From positions 1-9,745 of the forward strand of contig CAYGZA010000260.1 in NCBI GenBank assembly GCA_964354135.1: a stretch of DNA of 9,745 nucleotides. The letters are read 5' to 3'. Position numbers and translations under genes: made by a program. The notes under the pieces were generated by a model. That model had not been told where the DNA came from, made no database searches, and saw only the letters and a list, made by a program, of their open reading frames with translations. Each line of letters starts with the position of its first letter. Within the stretch, counting starts at the first letter, position 1. Shown piece after piece: positions 1 through 7,093 of the stretch. The stretch is from CAYGZA01 sp964354135 (GTDB taxonomy: Bacteria; Planctomycetota; Planctomycetia; Pirellulales; Thermoguttaceae).

Positions 1-176
1 AGTTCTACGGCTCGGGCAACATCGCGCGGCTTTACGACGCGGCGATGCTGGCGTACTTCTATGAAGTCCAGGGCTTCGATCGCGTGAACGTCTACGGGAC
101 CGCCGGCGGGACGAACACGAAGACCGTCGTTCTGCCCGTCGATTACGCGCTCACTTTCAGCGGGACCTGGGTCTGA
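1..176 (+). CDS. 3' end of a repeat-containing, probably secreted protein (partial)
   Basis: An open frame enters from the left edge (first full codon at base 3) and stops at TGA 174-176, giving 57 visible residues. The visible part is rich in Gly, Tyr, Val and Thr, with segments such as NIARLYDAAM and GFDRVNVYGTAGGTNT. Two YG-x-G-type segments about 30 residues apart suggest the end of a repeat array. The pattern resembles the LYDSAG / YATAGG repeats I know from very large secreted planctomycete proteins; this is family memory, not a search. No catalytic motif is visible and the start lies outside the window. Natural codon use and a clean stop just ahead of a promoter-like site support a real gene. 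The function is unknown. It could also be the tail of a beta-strand-rich adhesin or autotransporter-like protein. Confidence 0.6.
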   Translation, partial: FYGSGNIARLYDAAMLAYFYEVQGFDRVNVYGTAGGTNTKTVVLPVDYALTFSGTWV

Positions 177-180
177 CGGG

Positions 181-209
181 TTGACATTCGAGGGGCGTCG
201 GCCCACAAT
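181..209 (+). promoter_or_regulatory. Candidate sigma70-type promoter for the exported toroid protein
   Basis: A perfect -35 hexamer TTGACA lies at 181-186. After a 17-nt spacer comes CACAAT at 204-209, which matches TATAAT at 4 of 6 positions. It begins 5 nt after the stop of the preceding gene. It would start transcription near 216 and leave a leader of about 105 nt before the ATG at 322. The leader is GC-rich and includes a GGGGCGCCCC self-complementary stretch. I see no riboswitch or terminator in it. The call rests on spacing and hexamers only. Confidence 0.4.
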
Positions 210-309
210 CGGGCAGCCGCAGGAACCGCGCTGCCGCCCAGGGGGCGCCCCGCCGCAAGGTTTCCCCCCGTTGGGTCCCACCGATTCGAGATTCACGAGC
301 ACTTTGAGC

Positions 310-315
310 AAGGAG
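310..315 (+). promoter_or_regulatory. Ribosome binding site fixing the start at 322
   Basis: AAGGAG at 310-315 is followed by a 6-nt spacer and ATG at 322. The reading frame stays open upstream to a TTG at 181. That TTG is the first three bases of the candidate -35 box and has no Shine-Dalgarno sequence. The ATG at 322 is therefore the better start. Confidence 0.75.
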
Positions 316-321
316 ATCTGC

Positions 322-2841
322 ATGTCTTGCCTCCCCGCCTTGGCCCTGATGGCGATCTGTTCGGCCGGTGACGCCGCGGCGCCGATCAACCCGTTTCCCC
401 GGGCCCGGCTGCCCGAACAGAGCATCGTGCGCTGGGAGTTCGATCGCGATACGGAGGGCTGGGCGGCCCAGAACCAGTGTACCCTCGCGGCCGGAGGGGG
501 GCTCCTGAAGGTCCATTGCACCGGCAACGACCCGTTCATGCACCGGCCGGCGCAGCTCCCCGGCGGGGACGTGGTCCTCAAGCTGAAGGTCCGCAGCCGC
601 ACCGGCGGAAACGGGCAGCTCTTCTGGACCACGGATCAGTCTCCCGGGCGCGGGGAGGACAAGACGCGGCATTTCGGGCTCCGGCACGACGGTCGATGGC
701 ACGAGTACGCCGTGCCCTTTGCCGCTCTCGGCACCATCACCGACCTGCGGCTCGATCCGGGCTCGGCCCCCGGCGAGTTCGAGATCGACTGGATCGAGCT
801 TCGCCGCGTAGCGTGGCACCCGCTGAGCATCGAGCGGGCCGAGACCGAAGGGGGGCGGGTGCGATTCGTCGTCGAGAACCACGAGGCGGAGCCGCTGGAG
901 ATCACTGCCCTCGGCAAGACGTATTCGATCGCGGGGAAAAGCACGCTCCCCGTGGAGTGCCCGGCCTCGACCGGCAAGCCGCTGGAAGCCGTCACCCTCG
1001 AAGTCCAGGTCAAGGGCAGGAGCCTGCCCGCCGTGCGCCGCACCGCGTTCGTGTTCCGGCCGGAGGCGGCGGCGGACTGGATCGTGCGGCCGCTGGGCGA
1101 TTGCTCGCTGGAGGTTGCCCGCGACGGCACGGTGGCCCGCGTGCAGCGTGACGGCCGAACGGTTGCCGCGCTGGCCCCGCTGGTCCACTGCGACGGGCAT
1201 ATTCCCGCGCTGCGGCTGGTTCAAGAGGAATCCACCATCCGTTTTGAAGGAGAGGGAGTCACGTTGTCCGTCGCGGCGGCCGGCAAGGAGATTTCCGTTT
1301 CCATTGCCGGCCAGCGGCCGTGCGAGGGGCCGGTCGTGCGGGCGTTCGGCGAGCTGCAAGGGGGGCTGCTGGCCGGGCTGGAGTACCTCGGCAAGGGCGA
1401 GCGCAGCTCGACGACCTTGGACATCGAGACGGAAGAGCACCTCCGCTTCGCACCCGATCCGCTCAAGGTGACGATGCCGCTGGCCCTGTTTGCGACCGAT
1501 CGGGCGACGGTCGCCCTGCACTGGAGCGACATGCAGTTGCAGCCCACCTACGCGACGCCGGATTTCTTCGACGGAACCTCCGGCCACCGCATGTCGCTGG
1601 TGGGCACGAAGATCGACGCCACGGTCCTTGTGGATCGGCTTTCGGTGGAAGAGACGATCTTCTGGGCGGTCAAGAAGCAGGGGCTGCCGCCGCTCCCGCC
1701 CGCGCCGCGGAGCCAAAAGGAGCAGTGGGACGTCTGCATCAAGGCCCTCAACGGCCCCTTGAAGACGGAGGCCGGCTGGGGCCACTGCGCCGAGCCCAAC
1801 TGGGGCCGGGCCCCCCATGCCGACATGGCCTCGACGATTTGGCGGCTGACGGGCCAAATCGTCCCGCTGGATCGCGTGGTGCCGGGCGGGGCCCACGTGG
1901 CCAACGACAGCTACTATTTCATCACCGGACGTGCGGCCCAGTGGAAGGAACACCACGCCCGGCAGGCCGAAGGGACGCTCCGCCAGCAGCAGCCCGACGG
2001 CTCGTACCGCTACGACGGCCCGTTCCGCCGCGGGCACTTCGAGAACACGGCCAACGGCGTCTGCGCCCGGCCGGCGATGGTGCTCCTGGAATACGCCCGC
2101 ACGACCGGCGACAAGGCGGCGCTGGCGGCCGCCGTGCGGACGCTGGACTTCATGAAGCGGTTCGACGTGCCCCGCGGGGCCCAGTGCTGGGAAATCCCGC
2201 TCCACACGCCCGACCAGTTGGCCTCGGCCTATGCCGTGTGGGCGTACGTCCGCGGCTACGAGCTGACCGGCAACAAGGAGTATCTGGCCGAGGCGCGGCG
2301 TTGGGCCCTCTCGGGCATCCCCTTCGTGTATTTGTGGACCCGTTATCCGGTGATGCTTTATGCAGCGCCGCCGGTTTTCGGGGCGACCCATTGGAAGGCC
2401 CCGAACTGGATGGGCCTGCCGGTGCAATGGGTGGGCGGCGTGTATGCCTACGCCCTGACGCTCTTGGCCCCGCACGACAAATCGCTCGACTGGAACCACC
2501 TGGCCCGCGGGATCCTCATCTCGGCCGAGCAGCAGCAGTACCCGGACGGCGAGTGGATCGGTCTGTTGCCCGACTCGTTCGTCCTGGCGACGCAGCAGCG
2601 GAACCCGGCGCGGATCAACCCCTGCGCGCTGGTGAGCCTGCGGCTGGTGTTGGATGGGCAGCTCGACTCGCTTTCCGTGGCAACCGACGGCAAGCACCGC
2701 GTGATCGCGCCGCTGCCCGTCACGCTGCGCGACGGCAAGGCCCTGATCCAGGGCCGCAAAGGGCTCCGCTACCAGGTGCTCGTCGACGGCGAGATCGTGG
2801 ACGTGCAGTCCCAGGGGGACGACGCCGTGCCGCTTAAGTAG
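322..2841 (+). CDS. Exported protein: CBM-like domain plus alpha/alpha-toroid (glycosidase/lyase-like), function unassigned
   Basis: This 839-aa protein starts at the ATG at 322, behind AAGGAG. Residues 1-20 (MSCLPALALMAIC, then SAGDAAA) look like a short signal peptide with an Ala-rich cleavage region. It lacks the usual positive n-region and a good lipobox. Residues about 34-161 open with W-x-F-D-x-D-T-E-G-W and close with EIDWIEL. That is the pattern of a galactose-binding-like or CBM beta-sandwich. Residues about 165-460 are beta-rich, with few helices. From about 464 to 780 the protein becomes helical with paired hairpins (TANGVCARPAMVLLEYAR, LASAYAVWAYVRGYELTG), typical of six-hairpin alpha/alpha-toroid enzymes. 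A short beta-rich tail ends the protein. The sandwich-plus-toroid order recalls polysaccharide lyases and glycosidases, but I cannot name a family or the catalytic residues. The most likely role is binding or breaking glycans in the periplasm or outside the cell. The 3' end overlaps the convergent receiver gene by 8 nt. Confidence 0.8.
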   Translation: MSCLPALALMAICSAGDAAAPINPFPRARLPEQSIVRWEFDRDTEGWAAQNQCTLAAGGGLLKVHCTGNDPFMHRPAQLPGGDVVLKLKVRSRTGGNGQLFWTTDQSPGRGEDKTRHFGLRHDGRWHEYAVPFAALGTITDLRLDPGSAPGEFEIDWIELRRVAWHPLSIERAETEGGRVRFVVENHEAEPLEITALGKTYSIAGKSTLPVECPASTGKPLEAVTLEVQVKGRSLPAVRRTAFVFRPEAAADWIVRPLGDCSLEVARDGTVARVQRDGRTVAALAPLVHCDGHIPALRLVQEESTIRFEGEGVTLSVAAAGKEISVSIAGQRPCEGPVVRAFGELQGGLLAGLEYLGKGERSSTTLDIETEEHLRFAPDPLKVTMPLALFATDRATVALHWSDMQLQPTYATPDFFDGTSGHRMSLVGTKIDATVLVDRLSVEETIFWAVKKQGLPPLPPAPRSQKEQWDVCIKALNGPLKTEAGWGHCAEPNWGRAPHADMASTIWRLTGQIVPLDRVVPGGAHVANDSYYFITGRAAQWKEHHARQAEGTLRQQQPDGSYRYDGPFRRGHFENTANGVCARPAMVLLEYARTTGDKAALAAAVRTLDFMKRFDVPRGAQCWEIPLHTPDQLASAYAVWAYVRGYELTGNKEYLAEARRWALSGIPFVYLWTRYPVMLYAAPPVFGATHWKAPNWMGLPVQWVGGVYAYALTLLAPHDKSLDWNHLARGILISAEQQQYPDGEWIGLLPDSFVLATQQRNPARINPCALVSLRLVLDGQLDSLSVATDGKHRVIAPLPVTLRDGKALIQGRKGLRYQVLVDGEIVDVQSQGDDAVPLK

Positions 2842-3748
2842 GTCGTGAGAAGGGGATCGCTTCTGAGCCGACGTTCACCCCGAGGTCGCTGAGCGCCGTC
2901 AGCAGCTCGGCCTTTCTGACCGGCTTGGTGACGAAGGCTTCGCACCCCTCGCGGAAGGCCCGCACGCAGTGTTTCGCGTCGCGAAGGGCGGTCACCATGA
3001 CGACCTTCACCCCGTCGGACCCGTGGACTCCATGTTTCGCCTCGGTGTTGCGGATCGCCTGGAGGGCGTCGTGGCCGCTGGTGCCGGGCATCATGATGTC
3101 CAGGCAGACGAACTCGTAGGGGTTGCCGTCCTCCATCGCCAGGCGGACGGCCTCCACCGCCTCCGCCCCGTCGTAGGCAAAGTCGCACTGGGCGAACGGA
3201 GACAGCATGTCCTTCAGCAGCTCACAGCACAGGTGGTCGTCGTCGACGATCAAGCAGCGGATCCCGCGGCCGGACTGCGGCGAGCCGGGGGCCGTCGGCA
3301 CAGACGTGAGGCCGCCTGATGCCGTCGGCGCGCTCGATTCGGACTGCCTCGGGAGTTCTCCGAGCACGGCGTGGACTTGGGCCAGGAGATCCTCTTCATG
3401 GATCGGCTTGGTCACGTAGGCTTCGCAACCCTCCCGAAAGGCCTGGACGCAGTGCTGGGAATCCAGCATGGCCGTCGTCATGAGAACCTTCACGCCGCTG
3501 GAAGCCCGGACGCCCCGCTCCGTCTCCAACCGGCGGATAGCGGCCAGCACCTGGTGGCCGTCCATGCCGGGCATCATGATGTCAAGGGAAACGAGATCGT
3601 AGGGCTCGCCCCGCTCGAGGGCCAGGCGGAACGCGCCGATCGCCTCGTAGCCGTCCCGGACCACGTCGCAGGCGCCGTAGGGCGAGAGGACGGCTTTCAG
3701 CAGCTTGCCGCACGTGGGTTCATCGTCCACGATCAGGAACTTGGCCAC
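2834..3748 (-). CDS. Tandem two-receiver response regulator with no output domain
   Basis: This 304-aa protein starts at GTG 3746-3748, behind AGGAGA at 3755-3760 (6-nt spacing), and stops with TAA. Receiver 1 spans about 3-128: acidic pair D8/D9, phospho-acceptor D56 in SLDIMMPG, T91/T92, K114 in VTKP. Receiver 2 spans about 164-290: acidic residues D169-D171, acceptor D217 in CLDIMMPG, T253, K275 in VTKP. All catalytic positions are intact in both. A Ser/Pro/Thr/Ala/Gly linker of about 30 residues joins them. No DNA-binding, GGDEF, phosphatase or other effector domain is present, so output must be through protein contacts or as a phosphate sink. The two halves align without gaps and are a little over half identical by eye, which points to internal duplication. 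The gene overlaps the upstream histidine kinase by 29 nt, so the two are very likely co-translated partners. Confidence 0.92.
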   Translation of the reverse strand: MAKFLIVDDEPTCGKLLKAVLSPYGACDVVRDGYEAIGAFRLALERGEPYDLVSLDIMMPGMDGHQVLAAIRRLETERGVRASSGVKVLMTTAMLDSQHCVQAFREGCEAYVTKPIHEEDLLAQVHAVLGELPRQSESSAPTASGGLTSVPTAPGSPQSGRGIRCLIVDDDHLCCELLKDMLSPFAQCDFAYDGAEAVEAVRLAMEDGNPYEFVCLDIMMPGTSGHDALQAIRNTEAKHGVHGSDGVKVVMVTALRDAKHCVRAFREGCEAFVTKPVRKAELLTALSDLGVNVGSEAIPFSRPT

Positions 3749-5963
3749 GGCGATTCTCCTCTACGGGTGGGAGGCTAAATGACGTTGCGTGATCGCGGGA
3801 GGGCGAGGCTCCTGCCGAGCCGCGCTTCCGGTCACCAGACTCGCGTTTTCTGCCCGGCTCGGCAGGAGCCTCGCCCTCCCGGAATCGTGAAAGCCCGTCC
3901 AGGGGCTGATTGCCCTTGCCGGCCACGGTCAACCGGCCTCGCAGGCTCCAGTCCAGTCGTTCGGCGGCGACGGCAGCCCGGCGAAGGTCTCCGCTGCGGG
4001 CGGCCAGTTGCACCCGCATGGCATAGTCGGCCATCGCCTCCGATCCGACCTGCGCCGCCAGGCCCTTCAGGCAGCCGGCACAGGCATCCAAGGCAGTGAA
4101 ATCGGCCGATTCGAGGGCCTCGCGGAGGGCCAGGGCTTGCTCCTCCAGCCGGCGCGAGAGATCGCCCGGCTCTTCGTTTTCTGGGGTTGCAGGCTGCCGG
4201 TCCCCGCACTCCACCAGACCGGTCAGGCCGGGAAGGTGCCGGTGTACCGCCTCCAAGAGCGACTCGGCGGTAAACGGCTTGCACAAGTAGTCGTCCGCGC
4301 CGGCGTCGAGGCAGTTCTGCCGATCCGCGGGCAGCGCGTTGGCGGTGACGGCGATGATCTTGCGGTGCTCGCCGCTGGCGAGCTCCTGCTCGCGGATCCG
4401 GCGGATGGCCTCCAGGCCGTCGGTCTCCGGCATCTCGATGTCCAACAACACCAGGTCGTAGCGGTTTCCGTGGACGGCGGCCAAGGCTTCACGACCGTTG
4501 CTCACCAAGTCCACAAAGCACCCGCCCCGAGTCAACAGCAGCTCCAAGAGGGTCCGGTTGAGCCGATCGTCGTCGGCCACCAGGACGCGGCATCTCTCGC
4601 GGCCGGCGGGCCCAGAGGTCCTTGCCCTCTCCCGGGAGACGCCCGGCGGCACGATGCTCTGGTGGCTTGGCGGCGGGGCCGGAGTTTGCGTCCCCGCGGG
4701 GGGAACGTGCTTGGCCAACGGCAGGGTCACCCAAAAACTGCTCCCCTCCCCTGGGGCGCTGCGGAAACCGATCTGCCCGCCCATCAACTCCGCCAACCGC
4801 TTGCAGAGGCTCAGCCCGAGGCCGACGCCTCCGAACCGGCGGGTCGACGATCCGTCGGCTTGCGAGAAACTCTCGAAGACCGCTGCTTGGCGGTCCGCGG
4901 GGATTCCCACCCCGGTATCGCTGACCACGGTGCGGAGCAGGGCGGTCGAGTCCGTCTCCTCGTCGAGCGTGGTTTGGACGTGGATCCCGCCGCTGGCCGT
5001 GAACTTGATTGCGTTGCTGAGCAGGTTGACGAGGACTTGCCGAAAGCGTGCCGGGTCCCCCTCCAGCCACCGGGGAACGGCTTCCTCGGTGTGGCAGTGG
5101 ACCACCAGCCCCTTGTCGTCGGCGACCGGCCGCACGGCGTCGAGAACCTCGCGGATCGCCGCTTCGATTTGGAAGGGGACCGTTTCCAGTTTCAGCTCGC
5201 CCGCCACGAGACTCGTGAAATCCAGAAGGTTGCTGAGCAACTGCCACAACGTGTCGGCGGCGTTGTGGACGTGGACCAGCCGCTCCATCTGCTTGGGCGG
5301 AATCGGCTCCTTGAGCAACTGCCCGGTGAAGCCGAGGATCGCGTTCATCGGCGTGCGGATCTCATGGCTCACGTTGGCCAGAAACTCCTCCTTGGCCAGC
5401 CGGGCCTCTTCGGCCTGTCGGCGGGTCCGCTCCAACAGGCGGGCCGTCGACTCCAGCTCCCGCGTGCAAGAATCCAGGTGCTCCTCGAGGAGACGGCGAT
5501 GCCATTGCAGGACCGCCAGCCCGCGCACCGTCTCCGCCGACAACGGTTTCCGAAGGAAGATCCACTGCGGTGAGCCCTCCCGCTGCGGCAGGGTCGCGAG
5601 GCCGCCCTCGGGATCACCGCTGGTGCACGCCAGGGTGAGCAGGCCGGGGTCAAGCCCGCCGAGCTGGCTTAGCGCGGCCGCGGCGTCGTCCCGCAAAGCG
5701 TCGATATCGACGACTGCCAGCCCGTAGCGTTGCCCTTGTCGCAGCGCCTCGCGGACCGCCTGCAATCCCTCAGGCAGGCCAGAGACCGAGTCGATCTCAA
5801 CTCCGCGCACAAGCGGCCGGCCGTTGTCCGTCGCCGATGGGTGCTCCGCGTCCGCCGAGGGGCTCCCGCCGAGCTCCGGGAAGGCAAGCCACCTGCGCAG
5901 ACACTCGCCCAGCCCCCCGTCGAGGCCGATCGTGAGAATCCGTCGTTGCGTGCGATCGCTCAT
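3720..5963 (-). CDS. Hybrid histidine kinase (receiver-like N-terminus, HisKA, HATPase_c, REC, degenerate HPt)
   Basis: This 747-aa protein starts at ATG 5961-5963, behind GGAGGT at 5970-5975, and stops with TGA at 3720-3722. Residues 7-150 look like a degenerate receiver: D86 in LAVVDID, T114, and K139-P140 are present, but the N-terminal acidic pair is largely lost. A coiled coil spans about 155-195. The dimerisation/phosphoacceptor domain has H200 in NVSHEIRTP. The ATPase has an N box (N313, N317), G1 (D349-T-G-V-G), an F box near 363-370 and a G2 box (G379-V-G-L-G). The intact receiver at about 458-575 has D464-D466, acceptor D508, T540 and K562. Residues about 601-675 resemble an HPt bundle, with GCLKG in place of HxLKG, so the phospho-histidine is absent (G630). 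Residues 695-723 come from an inverted repeat. No transmembrane segment is visible, so it is probably cytosolic. Its likely partner is the overlapping two-receiver protein. Confidence 0.93.
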   Translation of the reverse strand: MSDRTQRRILTIGLDGGLGECLRRWLAFPELGGSPSADAEHPSATDNGRPLVRGVEIDSVSGLPEGLQAVREALRQGQRYGLAVVDIDALRDDAAAALSQLGGLDPGLLTLACTSGDPEGGLATLPQREGSPQWIFLRKPLSAETVRGLAVLQWHRRLLEEHLDSCTRELESTARLLERTRRQAEEARLAKEEFLANVSHEIRTPMNAILGFTGQLLKEPIPPKQMERLVHVHNAADTLWQLLSNLLDFTSLVAGELKLETVPFQIEAAIREVLDAVRPVADDKGLVVHCHTEEAVPRWLEGDPARFRQVLVNLLSNAIKFTASGGIHVQTTLDEETDSTALLRTVVSDTGVGIPADRQAAVFESFSQADGSSTRRFGGVGLGLSLCKRLAELMGGQIGFRSAPGEGSSFWVTLPLAKHVPPAGTQTPAPPPSHQSIVPPGVSRERARTSGPAGRERCRVLVADDDRLNRTLLELLLTRGGCFVDLVSNGREALAAVHGNRYDLVLLDIEMPETDGLEAIRRIREQELASGEHRKIIAVTANALPADRQNCLDAGADDYLCKPFTAESLLEAVHRHLPGLTGLVECGDRQPATPENEEPGDLSRRLEEQALALREALESADFTALDACAGCLKGLAAQVGSEAMADYAMRVQLAARSGDLRRAAVAAERLDWSLRGRLTVAGKGNQPLDGLSRFREGEAPAEPGRKRESGDRKRGSAGASPSRDHATSFSLPPVEENRRGQVPDRGR
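3796..3881. repeat. Perfect 27-bp inverted repeat with 32-nt spacer (planctomycete-type palindromic element)
   Basis: The left arm 3796-3822 and right arm 3855-3881 are exact reverse complements over 27 bp, separated by 32 nt. Read in the kinase frame, the arms encode REGEAPAEP and GSAGASPSR. From memory, this peptide pair turns up in many short or terminal planctomycete ORFs, so I infer a dispersed repeat rather than conserved protein sequence. It would form a strong GC-rich hairpin in the kinase mRNA, ending 47 nt before the start codon of the two-receiver gene. There is no T-tract, so it is not a standard terminator. I see no clear target-site duplication next to the arms. Confidence 0.9.
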
Positions 5964-6030
5964 TCCGTGACCTCCGGAGGATCGTTCCGGCTCGAGAAGG
6001 CACCCGGCAGCTCTCGGCGGGTCATACAGG

Positions 6031-6058
6031 AGTATAGATTGGGATCGCCCTGGGAGAA
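6031..6058 (-). promoter_or_regulatory. Weak candidate promoter for the histidine kinase operon
   Basis: Read on the minus strand, TATACT (5 of 6 to TATAAT) lies at 6031-6036. A poor -35-like TTCTCC lies 16 nt upstream at 6053-6058. It would give a leader of about 60 nt before the ATG at 5963. The surrounding 180-nt gap (5964-6143) between the kinase start and the rmlD stop is otherwise featureless to me. It contains only short GC hairpins without T-runs. Transcription could equally run through from the rml genes. Confidence 0.3.
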
Positions 6059-6143
6059 CGGCTCCCCGGAATGGAGCGGAAACTCCGTTGAGAGCCGGAA
6101 GGGACGCACTCCCGGAACAAGAGGCTCAACCTGCCTTACCGGA

Positions 6144-7004
6144 TCAATCCGCCCTCTTGGACTCGGCGAGGTGCTCGGCCAAGGCGTCGCGCCACGGCGG
6201 CATCGCCGGGGCACCCGGCAGCGCGTGGTACTTGGCCGCGTCCAGGACGCTGTAGGCGGGCCGTGGGGCGAGTGCCCCATATTGGGCCGTAGTGATCGGT
6301 TCCACCCGCACGTCCCGCTCCGTTTGCCGAAAGATCTCCTCGGCCAGCTCGCACCAGGTGGTCGCGCCCGAGTTCACCACGTGCCAAACGCCGAGGGCGC
6401 CGGTTCGGATGAGAAAGCGGATTGCCCGGGCGACGTGCGGCACGTAGCTCGGCGTGCAGTGCTGGTCGTTCACCACGCGGAGCGGGCGACCCGCAGCGGC
6501 CAGCCGCAGCACGGTTGCCACGAAGTTCCCGGCCGACCGGGGCCCCAACCGCCCGTAAAGCCCGCAGGTCCGAACGATGACGTGCTTCGGCCACCCTTCG
6601 GCGCATCGCTCGCCGTCGAGTTTGCTTTGACCGTAGACGCCCAACGGGCCGGGCTCGTCGGTCTCGCGATAGGGGATCGTGCGGCCGGCGTCGCGGCCGA
6701 AGACGTAGTCCGTGCTGATCTCGACGAGCGTGCAATCCAGCAGCCGGCAGGCCTCGACGAGGTGGGCGACGCCGTCCACGTTGACCACTCGGCAGAGGTC
6801 GGCTTCCTTCTCCGCCTTGTCCACGAGCGTGTATGCCGCGGTGTTGACGATCACGTCGGGCCGCACCTGGCAAAGCGCGCTTTGCACCCGATCGCGGTCG
6901 GTCAGATCGAACTCCGGCAAGTCCAGGCCCACGGCCTGCGGACCGAACTGCCGGCACAGCTCCGCTCCGAGCTGGCCTTCACGGCCGGTAATGACGACTC
7001 TCAT
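6144..7004 (-). CDS. rmlD: dTDP-4-dehydrorhamnose reductase RmlD
   Basis: This 286-aa enzyme catalyses the last step of dTDP-L-rhamnose synthesis, the NAD(P)H-dependent reduction of dTDP-4-keto-L-rhamnose, in the cytosol. It is an extended short-chain dehydrogenase. The Rossmann motif GREGQLG lies at 7-13, followed by NTAAYTLVDKAE (54-65), STDYVF (97-102) and the catalytic Y124-x-x-x-K128 in YGQSK. The C-terminal half contains the substrate-side segment RPAYSVLD typical of RmlD. The length is normal for the family (about 280-300). The start is ATG 7002-7004; no good Shine-Dalgarno precedes it, so it may depend on translation from upstream rml genes. It lies 89 nt after rmlC and is the last rml gene, followed by the kinase after 180 nt. 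Confidence 0.95.
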   Translation of the reverse strand: MRVVITGREGQLGAELCRQFGPQAVGLDLPEFDLTDRDRVQSALCQVRPDVIVNTAAYTLVDKAEKEADLCRVVNVDGVAHLVEACRLLDCTLVEISTDYVFGRDAGRTIPYRETDEPGPLGVYGQSKLDGERCAEGWPKHVIVRTCGLYGRLGPRSAGNFVATVLRLAAAGRPLRVVNDQHCTPSYVPHVARAIRFLIRTGALGVWHVVNSGATTWCELAEEIFRQTERDVRVEPITTAQYGALAPRPAYSVLDAAKYHALPGAPAMPPWRDALAEHLAESKRAD

Positions 7005-7093
7005 GTTGCCGCCGTAGCCGCTGGCTCATGGGGTTGGAGGCCGTCCTACACCTAGAAACGGAAGAGCCGAAGTTTTGGAACGAGCTAATGGGG

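Noticed and set aside
157..2697. 846-aa open frame on the minus strand opposite the exported protein
   Set aside because: It is an antisense frame kept open by high GC. The product is Arg/Gly/Pro/His-rich without domains, while the plus frame has a Shine-Dalgarno, signal peptide and recognisable folds.
1320..2837. 505-aa plus-strand open frame inside the exported protein gene
   Set aside because: It is a shifted frame with Arg/Ala/Gly-rich low-complexity translation and no start signals; it is a shadow of the real gene.
2848..2864. Small hairpin (AGAAG/CTTCT) after the exported protein stop
   Set aside because: It has only five A/G-C/T pairs and a 7-nt loop, has no T-run, and lies in the coding end of the receiver gene. 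It is too weak for a terminator.
4008..5573. 521-aa plus-strand open frame opposite the histidine kinase
   Set aside because: It is the antisense of well-supported kinase domains (H, N, G1, G2 boxes) and shows no coding features of its own.
5730..7055. 441-aa plus-strand open frame across the kinase start and rmlD
   Set aside because: It spans two unrelated minus-strand genes and the gap between them. It has no domain and the composition of a shadow frame.
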